NCBI RefSeq assembly: GCF_014654615.1
Contig: NZ_BNBB01000040.1
Coordinates: 1 to 40,107 of the forward strand
DNA: 40,107 nt
Direction: 5' to 3'
From: Streptosporangium violaceochromogenes
GTDB taxonomy: Bacteria; Actinomycetota; Actinomycetes; Streptosporangiales; Streptosporangiaceae
Below the pieces are notes generated by a model, which saw only the letters and a list, made by a program, of their open reading frames with translations, was not told the DNA's origin and searched no databases. Of the stretch, positions 23,306 through 30,618 are shown piece after piece (within the stretch, counting starts at the first letter, position 1; every line of letters begins with the position of its first letter). The position numbers were made by a program, and so were the translations under genes.

Positions 23306-24657
23306 CGTTCCGGCACCACCTGGATGGGCGTGGTGGGGTCGTCGTGGTCCTTGGCGGTGGTCTCCGCCGTGTCGGCGGGGGGCGCGACGACCTTGCGCGG
23401 CGCCTTCCAGCCCTCGCGGTCGACGGCCTTGATGAAGGCGGTGACCATCTCCGGGTCGAACTGGGTGCCCGCTCCCTTGCGCAGCTCGGTCATCGCCACC
23501 TCCACCGGGCGCGCGCCGCGGTAGGAGCGGTCGGAGGTCATCGAGTCGAAGGCGTCCGCCACCGCGATGATCCTGGCGAACTCCGGGATCTCGTCACCGG
23601 CCAGCCCCATGGGATACCCCTTGCCGTCCTGACGCTCGTGGTGATGCATGATCCCGGCGAACGCCTCGTCCAGGAAGTCGATGCCGCGCACGATCTCCAG
23701 GCCCCGCATCGGGTGGAGCTGGATGGCCGCGAACTCCTCCTCGGTGAGCGGGCCCTCCTTCTGGAGCACCTTGGTGGGCACGCCCAGCTTTCCCACATCG
23801 TGCAGCATCCCGGCGTAGCGGATCGCCCGCAGGCGCTCGGACCCCATGCCGATCTCCTGGGCGATCATGCCCGAGGCCAGGGAGACGCGGGTGCAGTGGC
23901 CACGGGTGTAGTAGTCCTTGGTCTCCACGGCCTGGCAGAGCGCGGCGATCGTGGCGTCGTAGGAGCGCTGCTGGGCGAGGTACTGGCCGAAGGCCCAGCG
24001 GGCGACGAACAGCGGGAGCAGCACGAGCACCGCGGAGATCGAGTTGACCGTCGCCCACAGCCCCGCGATCAGCAGGCCGAAGGTGGCGTATCCCAGGTAC
24101 GACACCAGGAACTGGGCCAGCCCCCGCAGCGGCACCTGATCGGCCTGGCCGGTGAGCACCAGCACGAGGGCGATCAGGACGAAGTTGAGCGGCACGAAGA
24201 CGGCGGCGGCGCCCGCGAACGGCACGATCAGGGCGTCGAACCCGGCGATGTCCGGCAGCCGGGCGGTGCCGCCCAGGGACTCGTAGACCCAGCCCGCGGT
24301 GTAGCCGCAGATGGCGAACTGCGCGCCGTTGAACAGCCGCTTGACCAACGGCAGGCCGGGGCGCACACTGAGCACGGCCGTCATCCCCACCAGCGCGGCC
24401 CCCTCGGGCCCGACGAGCACCACCGCGGCGAGCGCGGCCGAGAAGCTGACCGACACCGCCGCCTGCTTGACGTTGAGCAGGGTCGGCACCGACTCGCACA
24501 CCAGAAACAGCAGGGCCAGCACCAGAAGGTTCGACCAGCCGAGCCACCCGAGACGGTCGCTTGCCATCACGCTGTATCCGAGTAACGCGCACGCCACCCC
24601 GATCACAGCGGTCAGATAGACCTTGGCAAACCACGGCAGTCCACGCAAAGCGGCCAC
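23302..24657 (-). CDS. Membrane HD-GYP domain protein, predicted c-di-GMP phosphodiesterase
   Basis: 451 aa. About eight membrane segments (10-220) form an N-terminal sensory or anchoring unit, then a complete HD-GYP domain (235-415). Motifs are GHCTRVSLAS near 253, LHDVGKLGVP with His286-Asp287, HHHERQDGKGYP (338-349) and VADAFDSMTSDRSYR near 366. HD-GYP proteins degrade cyclic-di-GMP to GMP or pGpG, though many actinobacterial members are untested. GTG 24657 is preceded by GGAGG. It is first in a two-gene operon with the degenerate HD protein and has a recognisable promoter upstream. Confidence 0.92.
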   Translation of the reverse strand: MAALRGLPWFAKVYLTAVIGVACALLGYSVMASDRLGWLGWSNLLVLALLFLVCESVPTLLNVKQAAVSVSFSAALAAVVLVGPEGAALVGMTAVLSVRPGLPLVKRLFNGAQFAICGYTAGWVYESLGGTARLPDIAGFDALIVPFAGAAAVFVPLNFVLIALVLVLTGQADQVPLRGLAQFLVSYLGYATFGLLIAGLWATVNSISAVLVLLPLFVARWAFGQYLAQQRSYDATIAALCQAVETKDYYTRGHCTRVSLASGMIAQEIGMGSERLRAIRYAGMLHDVGKLGVPTKVLQKEGPLTEEEFAAIQLHPMRGLEIVRGIDFLDEAFAGIMHHHERQDGKGYPMGLAGDEIPEFARIIAVADAFDSMTSDRSYRGARPVEVAMTELRKGAGTQFDPEMVTAFIKAVDREGWKAPRKVVAPPADTAETTAKDHDDPTTPIQVVPER

Positions 24658-24699
24658 CCCTGGGGTCCTCCGTGCGCCTGTTCAGGTCCAGGAGATCCC

Positions 24700-24729
24700 T
24701 ATATAGACGGGTCTAACCGTTTCCTTCAA
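24700..24729 (-). promoter_or_regulatory. Promoter of the HD-GYP operon with internal palindrome
   Basis: On the minus strand -35 TTGAAG (24729-24724) and -10 TATATA (24705-24700) are separated by 18 bp, about 40 bp before the start codon. Within the spacer and overlapping the -10 is an inverted repeat TAGAC-GG-GTCTA (24704-24715), placed where a repressor would block polymerase. Confidence 0.6.
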
Positions 24730-24974
24730 CATGCGCTGCCTCCATGTCGATTTCCCAACTCAGGCTACAGAAGCGCGCCAGAGGGGGAGCGGCAGACGGG
24801 GAATCGCAAGCAAAGCGTAACCAATCCATCACCCCGTGCCATCGCGGGACGGCGAGCCCTCCACACCGCCCCGCCGGGGCCCGAAGCGCGGCCGGACTCC
24901 TTTTCCGCCTGGCGGTCTCGCGCGCCGTCCACGCCGCCCCGTACGGACCTCGAAGTCCTTCGCGAAGGGCGCGG
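24730..24974. other. Spacer between the HD-GYP promoter and the epimerase gene
   Basis: No supported gene was found. A perfect 12-bp palindrome CCTTCGCGAAGG (24957-24968) lies 6 bases beyond the epimerase stop codon on the minus strand and could take part in its termination. Nothing else stands out. Confidence 0.4.
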
Positions 24975-25919
24975 CTAGAGCGCGGCCAGACGCTCCCTGG
25001 CCCAGTCGGCGGTGGCCTTCAGGCCGGTGGCCAGGTCGGTCCTGGGGCGCCAGCCCAGCGCCTCGGCGGCGGGGGCCGGGTCGACGGCCATCGCCGGGAG
25101 GTCGCCCAGGCGCGCCTCGGCGTGGCCGGGGTCGTCGGGGGCTCCGGCGGCCTCGGCCACCAGCGAGTGCAGCGCGCGGTCGGTGGTCTCCACCCCGGTG
25201 CCCAGGTTGAACCTGCCGCCGCCCCCGGCGTCCCCGCACGCGCGCGCGAAACCCTCCACCACGTCGTCGACGAAGATGTAGTCGCGCGTCTGGGTGCCGT
25301 CGCCGTACAACACGGTGGGCGTGCCGTTGAGCAGGGCGTCGGTGAAGATCGCGACCACCCCCGCCTCCCCGTCGGGCGACTGGCGCGGACCATAGACGTT
25401 GGAGAGCACCAGCGTGGTGTAGTCGATGCCGTAGAGGGCCTTGAAGGTGGCGAGATAGAGCTCCGCGCCGAGCTTGGAGGCGGCGTACGGCGAGCGCGGG
25501 TCGGTCGCGGCCCCCGCGGGCACGGGGATGACGGCGGGCCTGCCGTACACGGCGACCGAGGAGGCGAAGACGACCTTGCGGGTGCCGCCGTGACGCGCGG
25601 CGGTGAGGACCGAGGCGGTGCCCTCGACGTTGATCCGGGCGTCGTGGACGGGGTCGGCCACGCTCTTGCGCACACTGACCTGCGCGGCGAGGTGGCAGAT
25701 CACCTCCGGCTCGACGGAGGCGGCGAGGCCGATCAGGGCGGGGTCGCGGATGTCCATCTCGTGCAGCGCGAAGCGCGGGCTGCGGGCGGCGGCGGTGAGG
25801 TTGGCCCGGTCGCCCCCGGACAGGTCGTCCACCGCCGTGACCTCATGGCCGTCGGCCAGCAACCGGTCCACCAGATTGGACCCGATGAACCCAGCCCCAC
25901 CGGTGACGAGTATCCGCAT
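24975..25919 (-). CDS. NAD-dependent epimerase/dehydratase, UDP-glucose 4-epimerase-like
   Basis: A 314-aa extended short-chain dehydrogenase. The NAD motif is TGGAGFIG (6-13), and the catalytic set is the Ser of FASSVAVYG and Tyr-Lys in YAASK near 146. SNVYGPRQ, GDGTQTRDYIFVDDVV and FNLGTGVETT are typical of nucleotide-sugar epimerases. It probably interconverts UDP-Glc and UDP-Gal or related sugars for cell-surface polymers; the substrate is not certain. ATG 25919 has GGGGGA upstream; the frame extends to 25946 without family residues. Imperfect direct repeats separate it from rsrA. Confidence 0.9.
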   Translation of the reverse strand: MRILVTGGAGFIGSNLVDRLLADGHEVTAVDDLSGGDRANLTAAARSPRFALHEMDIRDPALIGLAASVEPEVICHLAAQVSVRKSVADPVHDARINVEGTASVLTAARHGGTRKVVFASSVAVYGRPAVIPVPAGAATDPRSPYAASKLGAELYLATFKALYGIDYTTLVLSNVYGPRQSPDGEAGVVAIFTDALLNGTPTVLYGDGTQTRDYIFVDDVVEGFARACGDAGGGGRFNLGTGVETTDRALHSLVAEAAGAPDDPGHAEARLGDLPAMAVDPAPAAEALGWRPRTDLATGLKATADWARERLAAL

Positions 25920-25948
25920 GGCGACATCCCCCAGCTTTCTTGGCACAG

Positions 25949-26047
25949 CCGTACGGAGAAGATCCTAGGAGGTCGGCCGGCCCGCATGGTCGGTGCCCGG
26001 CAGCCGGAGGGTCTCCCGTACGGAGAGATCCCAGGAGGTCAACCGGC
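25949..26047. repeat. Imperfect 33-bp direct repeat between the epimerase gene and rsrA
   Basis: The unit beginning CCGTACGGAGA and continuing GATCC-AGGAGGTC-CCGGCC occurs at 25949-25982 and again at 26016-26047, with one indel and a few mismatches. The second copy includes the rsrA stop and last codons. The first copy is therefore probably a duplication of the rsrA 3' end and its flank. Confidence 0.65.
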
Positions 26048-26305
26048 CAGCTCGGAGCGGACCTGGGCGATCCGGCCGAGCACCTTGGAGCGCAGGTCCT
26101 CGGAGACCTTGTCACAGCCGCAGTGCTTGGCGATCAGCTGCTTGACGACCTGCTCCAGGCCGTACTCCTCCAGGCAGGGGCCGCATTCGTCCAGATGCTT
26201 CCGGATGTCGGCACAATCGCCCTCGGCCAGCTCACCGTCCAGGTAGGTGTAGACCTTCTCCAGGACGTCGCGGCAGTCGGTGCCGTGAGGTTTGCCGCAG
26301 CTCAC
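26039..26305 (-). CDS. rsrA: Mycothiol-system anti-sigma-R factor RsrA
   Basis: An 88-aa zinc-binding anti-sigma (ZAS) protein and thiol redox switch. The zinc and redox residues Cys11, His37, Cys41 and Cys44 (KHLDECGPC) fall at the same numbers as in Streptomyces RsrA (recalled). The N-terminal MSCGKPH and LEEYGLEQVVKQL are also family features. Reduced RsrA holds SigR; disulfide formation on oxidation ejects zinc and frees SigR. Other cysteines are Cys3, Cys31, Cys62 and Cys64. The C-terminal tail is shorter than in S. coelicolor. GTG 26305 lies 46 bp after sigR and is co-transcribed. Confidence 0.96.
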   Translation of the reverse strand: MSCGKPHGTDCRDVLEKVYTYLDGELAEGDCADIRKHLDECGPCLEEYGLEQVVKQLIAKHCGCDKVSEDLRSKVLGRIAQVRSELAG

Positions 26306-26351
26306 ACGATCACCCCGTTCGGAAGTCCGCCCCGCCCATCAACGCGCTCGA

Positions 26352-26957
26352 TCACTTCGCACCCTCCGCGGGGATCAGGCCGCGCTCTCGCGCGTAGTCC
26401 TCAAGATGCGTCCGCAGCTGGCGGCGCCCTCGATGGAGCCTGGACATCACGGTCCCGATGGGGGTGCCCATGATGTCGGCGATCTCCTTGTAGGGGAACC
26501 CCTCGACGTCGGCGAGATAGACGGCGATGCGGAAGTCTTCGGGAAGCGCGGCCAGCGCCTCCTTCACGTCGCTGTCGGGCAGGTGCTCCAGCGCCTCGAT
26601 CTCCGCCGACTTCAGCCCGGCGGAGGTGTGCGACTCGGCCCTGGCGAGCTGCCAGTCCTCGATCTCCTCGGCGCCGGACTGCTTGGGCTCCCGCTGCTTC
26701 TTGCGGTAGCTGTTGATGAAGGTGTTGGTCAGGATGCGGTAGAGCCAGGCCTTGAGGTTCGTGCCCTGCTGGAACTGGTGGAAGGACGCGAAGGCCTTGG
26801 CGAAGGTCTCCTGAAGGAGGTCCTCGGCATCGGCTGGGTTGCGGGTCATCCGAAGCGCGGCGGAGTAGAGCTGGTCGAGATAGGGCATCACATCCCGCTC
26901 GAACCGCGTGCTCCGCTGCTCCAGAGTCTCCTCGTCTGTCGCAGGGACCGGACCCAC
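26352..26957 (-). CDS. sigR: RNA polymerase ECF sigma factor SigR (short form)
   Basis: 201 aa from GTG 26957. Region 2 is MPYLDQLYSAALRMTRNPAD and DLLQETFAKAFASFHQF with LKAWLYRILTNTFINSYRKK. Region 4 is LPEDFRIAVYLADVEGFPYK with EIADIMGTPIGTVMSRLHRG. It is nearly identical in these parts to Streptomyces SigR and similar to mycobacterial SigH, which drive thioredoxin, mycothiol and proteolysis genes under thiol stress. GTG 26957 (GPVPAT start) matches the known short form; its ribosome site is poor, AAGGGG lying directly against the codon. The frame is open upstream and appears to encode a long isoform. Confidence 0.95.
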   Translation of the reverse strand: MGPVPATDEETLEQRSTRFERDVMPYLDQLYSAALRMTRNPADAEDLLQETFAKAFASFHQFQQGTNLKAWLYRILTNTFINSYRKKQREPKQSGAEEIEDWQLARAESHTSAGLKSAEIEALEHLPDSDVKEALAALPEDFRIAVYLADVEGFPYKEIADIMGTPIGTVMSRLHRGRRQLRTHLEDYARERGLIPAEGAK

Positions 26958-27074
26958 CCCCTTAAGATCGCCGGAGTCCCGCTCACGCGGGGCTCCGTAC
27001 TGAGCGGAGAATACCCGCTCGCCGGAAAGGGACCGATCACCGGGGCGGGTGACGGGTTCGGTCAACGCGAGCAT
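26958..27074 (-). other. In-frame N-terminal extension of SigR (SigR' long isoform)
   Basis: ATG 27074 is in frame with sigR, 39 codons upstream, and is preceded by GGAGG 11 nt away. Translation gives MLALTEPVTRPGDRSLSGER and on into SigR, a 240-aa protein. In S. coelicolor an unstable long isoform made from the SigR-dependent promoter has been described. Here too the SigR-type promoter lies just upstream. The long form is inferred. Confidence 0.65.
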
Positions 27075-27123
27075 CGGCTTGCCAACCTCCGAGAGGCCGA
27101 GAGGATCGTGCGCTGTCGGCTGC

Positions 27124-27149
27124 AACACACCCGTCAGGTCATCTGTTCC
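27124..27149 (-). promoter_or_regulatory. SigR-dependent promoter of sigR-rsrA
   Basis: On the minus strand GGAAC (27149-27145), an 18-nt spacer and GTT (27126-27124) fit the SigR consensus GGAAT-N18/19-GTT. The expected start site is near 27117, about 43 nt before ATG 27074, so this transcript carries the long sigR form. Confidence 0.75.
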
Positions 27150-27246
27150 CACAAGATAGAAGGTGACGAAGAACCCGGTACGGGGAAAAAGATACGTACC
27201 GGCAGGTAGCTGTAGACCACCGGAAACCTGACGCCAGGAGCCGCTT

Positions 27247-27987
27247 GTGCTGCCCATCCCGGCCGAAGAGCTAAACGGCTCAGGAACGCTCGGGCCGTAC
27301 TGGACCTTTTACCGCGCGGTCGCCGCCGAGCAGCTGAACCGCTGGCTGCCGGACACCCCCTCGACCGTTCTCGACCTGTCCGGCGGCAGGGGCCGATGGT
27401 CGGTCCAGGCGGCGAGAGCCGGGCACCGGGTGCTTGAGCTGGTCGACTTCCGCCGGGCCGTCGAGGGCCGGGTCCCCCTCCACGACGCCTCCAGGGTCCG
27501 CCAGGTCCGTGCCGACGACCTGCGCTTCCTGCCCGACCGCAGCATGGACGCCGTACTGGCCGAGGAGCGCGCGATGTCGGTGGAGCTCATGGCCGAGTCC
27601 GCGCTCGGCGACGTCGCCCGGGTACTGCGCTCCGGGGGGCGGGCCCTGATCTGCGTCGACTCCCTGGTGCTGGGCATGGCGATCCTCGCCGAGCAGAACT
27701 ACTGGGCCCACCTGCGCCAGACCGACGAGGTCATGCTCGTCCCCTGGCCCGACGGCAGCATCACCCGGTGCTTCAGCAGCGGCCAGCTGCGCGACCTGCT
27801 CACCGAGGCCGGCCTGGAGGTCGAGTGGATACGGCCCCGCACGGTACTGTCCCCCTCCACGGTCGACCACGTGCTCGCCTCCGACTCGCGCGCGCTCAAC
27901 TGGCTGGTCAACACCGAACTGGAGGCCCACCCGGCCGACGACGACACCGTGGGCATCCACCTGGTCGCGAGCGCCAGGCGCCCGTGA
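27247..27987 (+). CDS. SAM-dependent class I methyltransferase
   Basis: 246 aa. The SAM motif I is VLDLSGGRGRW near 43, the acidic end of strand 2 is in VLELVDFRRA near 62, and motif II/III regions are RADDLRFLPDRSMDAVLAEE and VLRSGGRALICVDSL. C-terminal segments ITRCFSSGQLRDLLTEAGL and a hydrophobic end complete a methyltransferase type 11/25 fold. The substrate is unknown. GTG 27247 has CAGGAG 8 nt upstream. It is divergent from sigR, and its stop abuts that of the convergent DksA-like gene with no gap. Confidence 0.85.
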   Translation: MLPIPAEELNGSGTLGPYWTFYRAVAAEQLNRWLPDTPSTVLDLSGGRGRWSVQAARAGHRVLELVDFRRAVEGRVPLHDASRVRQVRADDLRFLPDRSMDAVLAEERAMSVELMAESALGDVARVLRSGGRALICVDSLVLGMAILAEQNYWAHLRQTDEVMLVPWPDGSITRCFSSGQLRDLLTEAGLEVEWIRPRTVLSPSTVDHVLASDSRALNWLVNTELEAHPADDDTVGIHLVASARRP

Positions 27988-28320
27988 TCAGCGCCTGCGC
28001 TCGCGCCTGGACTGGCACTGCACGCAGCGGGCGGCCTCGGGCCGCGCCTCCAGCCTGCCCTCGGGCACGGCGTGACCGCAGTCGGCGCAGCGGCCGTAGA
28101 CCCCCTCGTCCAGCCGCCTGAGCGCCGCGAGGACCGTGCGCCGCTGCTCGCCGGCCGCCTCCAGCATGGCGAGACTGCGATCCGCGTCGGTCAGGACCGC
28201 CCCGGCGTCCGCCGGCGAGCGGTCCCACCCGGTCAGCGCGTCGCGCCGCAGGATCGCGATCGAGCGATCGAGCTGGGCGAGCATGTGCTCCAGGCGCATA
28301 CGCGCGGTCACGGTGTCCAC
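27988..28320 (-). CDS. TraR/DksA-family zinc-finger protein
   Basis: 110 aa. A helical N-terminal part (1-70, probably coiled coil) is followed by one four-Cys zinc finger: Cys78, Cys81, Cys99 and Cys102. Family members bind the RNA polymerase secondary channel; DksA itself works with ppGpp. The acidic coiled-coil tip of DksA is not obvious here, so the role is open. GTG 28320 has GGAGG 9 nt upstream and is preferred over the extension to 28467, which has low-complexity content. Confidence 0.85.
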   Translation of the reverse strand: MDTVTARMRLEHMLAQLDRSIAILRRDALTGWDRSPADAGAVLTDADRSLAMLEAAGEQRRTVLAALRRLDEGVYGRCADCGHAVPEGRLEARPEAARCVQCQSRRERRR

Positions 28321-28497
28321 GAATCCGCACCTCCGCGAAAATGGGGGCGGCCGATGAGGGGATTCCCCGACTCTCCCGTCAGGCGGCAAAGGGATGAGGT
28401 GGCCTCGCGGCGATCTGGAGACCCTGTCGCGCGAGGTGTCGCTCTCCTTCAGCGGATGCCCGTTCACCGCGGCTTCTACACCGTTTACTGGGAGTTT

Positions 28498-29259
28498 TCA
28501 GAAGAGTCTTTGACCTTCCCCCCCTTCCGCGGGGAGCGGCCGGAGGAGATCGGGGCCGTTGTTGCGCACCGAGTTCACGGCGGTGGAGACCGGGTAGGCC
28601 TCCAGCCCGAGGGAGCCGGCCGGAACCAGGAACTCCCGGGCGTCGGGCACCCCCGGGTCGAGCCAGTCGGTCCAGCGGTCCCGCTCGATCAGCATCGGCA
28701 TCCGGTCGTGGATGACGCCCAGCTCGTCCTCGGCGGAGGTGGTGATGATCGTGCAGGTCGCCATCCACGCGAGCGGGTCGTCCTCGGGCCTGCCCCGGTC
28801 ACGCCAGAACTCGTACAGCCCCGCCATCGCCATGACCCCGCCGTCCTCGGGCCGGATGAAGTAGGGCTGCTTCCTCGGCCTGCCGCCCTTGCCCGCCTCG
28901 GCGAGCACGGCCCACTCGAAGTAGCCGTCCGCGGGCAGCAGGCAGCGCCGCTTGGCGAACGCGCTGCGAAACGACGGCTTCTCGGCCACCGTCTCCACCC
29001 GCGCGTTGATCATCTTCGAGCCGATGGACGGGTCCTTCGCCCAGGCCGGGACCAGGCCCCACCTGACCACCCTGAGCTGCCGTACCGGCCCGGCCTCGGG
29101 GTCGTCCGCGGGCGGGCGGGTGAGCACCGCGTAGACCGGCTTGGTCGGCGCGACGTTGTAGTCGGGTCTGAGCTCGTCGCCGGCCGCGCCGTCCAGCTCG
29201 ACCTCAAACTCTTCGAGCAGTTCCCGCTTGGCCCGCGTAGAGGCATATCTCCCACACAT
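28498..29259 (-). CDS. SOS response-associated peptidase (SRAP/YedK/HMCES family)
   Basis: 253 aa. After removal of Met1, Cys2 (MCGRYAS) forms a covalent link to abasic sites in single-stranded DNA, protecting them. The other active-site residues are Asn85 (NARVET), Glu115 (DGYFEW) and His184 (GVIHDRMP). WGLVPAWAKD near 67 is also conserved. ATG 29259 is required because the second residue must be Cys; the open frame to 29460 would block it. It lies next to aroA in divergent orientation, as in mycobacteria (recalled). The 177 bp downstream to the DksA-like gene start show no clear feature. Confidence 0.95.
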   Translation of the reverse strand: MCGRYASTRAKRELLEEFEVELDGAAGDELRPDYNVAPTKPVYAVLTRPPADDPEAGPVRQLRVVRWGLVPAWAKDPSIGSKMINARVETVAEKPSFRSAFAKRRCLLPADGYFEWAVLAEAGKGGRPRKQPYFIRPEDGGVMAMAGLYEFWRDRGRPEDDPLAWMATCTIITTSAEDELGVIHDRMPMLIERDRWTDWLDPGVPDAREFLVPAGSLGLEAYPVSTAVNSVRNNGPDLLRPLPAEGGEGQRLF

Positions 29260-29305
29260 AACCTCACCCTGCCACGCGTTCGGGGGCATCGGGCCACCGT
29301 CCCGG

Positions 29306-29311
29306 TAGGCT
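29306..29311 (+). promoter_or_regulatory. Leaderless -10 element of aroA
   Basis: TAGGCT lies 7 nt before ATG 29319, with no ribosome site. A TTG at 29313 in the same frame lies inside the spacer and is not favoured. Confidence 0.6.
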
Positions 29312-29318
29312 TTTGCCC

Positions 29319-30596
29319 ATGTCCGCTCCGCTGTGGCCCGCGCCGACCGCGACCGAGCCCGTCCACGCCACCGTCCGTCTGCCCGGCTCCAAGTCCGTGA
29401 CCAACCGGGCGCTGCCGCTCGCCGCGCTGGCCGACGGCCCGGGCACCGTACGGCGGGCACTGCGCAGCCGCGACTCCGACCTCATGACGAGCGCGCTGCG
29501 GGCCCTCGGCGCCACGATGACCCCGTCCGGCGAGAGCGCCTCCGCCTGCGACTGGACGGTCGTCCCCGGCCCCGTGACCGGCGGGGCACGGATCGACGTG
29601 GGGCTCGCGGGCACGGTCATGCGGTTCGTGCCGCCGATCGCGGCGCTGGCCCGCGGCGAGGTGTCCTTCGACGGCGACCCCCACGCCCGCAGGCGCCCCA
29701 TGGGGGCGATCCTGGGCGCGCTGCGCGCCCTGGGCGCCGAGGTGACGGGCGACGCGCTGCCGTTCACCGTCCGGGGCCCGCTGACCGGCGGCGAGGTCAC
29801 CCTGGACGCCTCCGGCTCCTCGCAGTTCCTGTCGGGGCTGCTGCTGGCCGCCGCGCGGTTCGACAAGGGGGTGACCGTGCGGCACGAGGGGCCGCCGATC
29901 CCGTCGCAGCCGCACATCCTGATGACCGTGGCGATGCTCCGCGCGTTCGGCGTCCAGGTCGACGACTCCGAACCGAACGTCTGGCGGGTCGAGCCGGGCC
30001 CGATCCGCGCCCGCGACTTCACCGTCGAGCCCGACCTGTCCAACGCGGCGCCGTTCCTGTGCGCGGCGATGGTCACCGGAGGGTCGGTGACCGTCCCCGG
30101 CTGGCCGGCGGAGACGACGCAGCCCGGCGACCGCCTCCGGCACCTGCTGGCCGAGATGGGCGCCTCGGTGACGCGCACACCCGGCGGCCTGACGGTCAGC
30201 GGCGGCGGCCGCGTCACCGGCGTCGAGGCGGACCTGCGCGACGTCGCCGAGCTGACCCCGACGATCGCCGCGCTGGCCGCGCTGGCCGACTCCCCCACCC
30301 GGATCAGCGGCGTGGCCCACATCCGGGGACACGAGACCGACCGGCTGGCCGCGCTGGTCGCGGAGATCAACGGCCTGGGCGGCGACGCGAACGAGACCGA
30401 GGACGGCCTGGAGATCAGGCCCCGCCCGCTCACCGGCGGGGTCTTCCGCTCCTACGCCGACCACCGTATGGCCACCGCGGGGGCCGTGATCGGCCTGGCC
30501 GTCCCCGGCGTCGAGGTGGAGGACATCGCGACCACGGGTAAGACCCTTCCGGAGTTCCCCTCGATGTGGGCGGAGATGCTGGGCGGCGCGCGGTGA
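29319..30596 (+). CDS. aroA: 3-phosphoshikimate 1-carboxyvinyltransferase (EPSP synthase)
   Basis: A 425-aa enzyme that joins PEP to shikimate-3-phosphate, the sixth step to chorismate. Features are LPGSKSVTNRALPLAALADG (23-42), the PEP-loop LAGTVMRFVPP near 96, the RRPMGAILGALRALGA segment near 126, SGSSQFLSGLLLAA near 166, and the C-terminal SYADHRMATAGAVIGL. RFVPP stands where many bacterial enzymes have RFLP or RFLT. The next gene is rsgA, 22 bp away if the CTG start is used. Confidence 0.97.
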   Translation: MSAPLWPAPTATEPVHATVRLPGSKSVTNRALPLAALADGPGTVRRALRSRDSDLMTSALRALGATMTPSGESASACDWTVVPGPVTGGARIDVGLAGTVMRFVPPIAALARGEVSFDGDPHARRRPMGAILGALRALGAEVTGDALPFTVRGPLTGGEVTLDASGSSQFLSGLLLAAARFDKGVTVRHEGPPIPSQPHILMTVAMLRAFGVQVDDSEPNVWRVEPGPIRARDFTVEPDLSNAAPFLCAAMVTGGSVTVPGWPAETTQPGDRLRHLLAEMGASVTRTPGGLTVSGGGRVTGVEADLRDVAELTPTIAALAALADSPTRISGVAHIRGHETDRLAALVAEINGLGGDANETEDGLEIRPRPLTGGVFRSYADHRMATAGAVIGLAVPGVEVEDIATTGKTLPEFPSMWAEMLGGAR

Positions 30597-30618
30597 GGGG
30601 CGGATCGAGGCGGAGAAA

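Noticed and set aside
24704..24715. DasR dre site at the HD-GYP promoter
   Set aside because: The half-sites are in the opposite order (TAGAC-GTCTA rather than GGTCTAGACC), so it is recorded only as an unassigned palindrome.
27217..27240. Possible dre half-site (TGGTCTA on the minus strand) upstream of sigR
   Set aside because: The second half-site is not present; it is probably chance.
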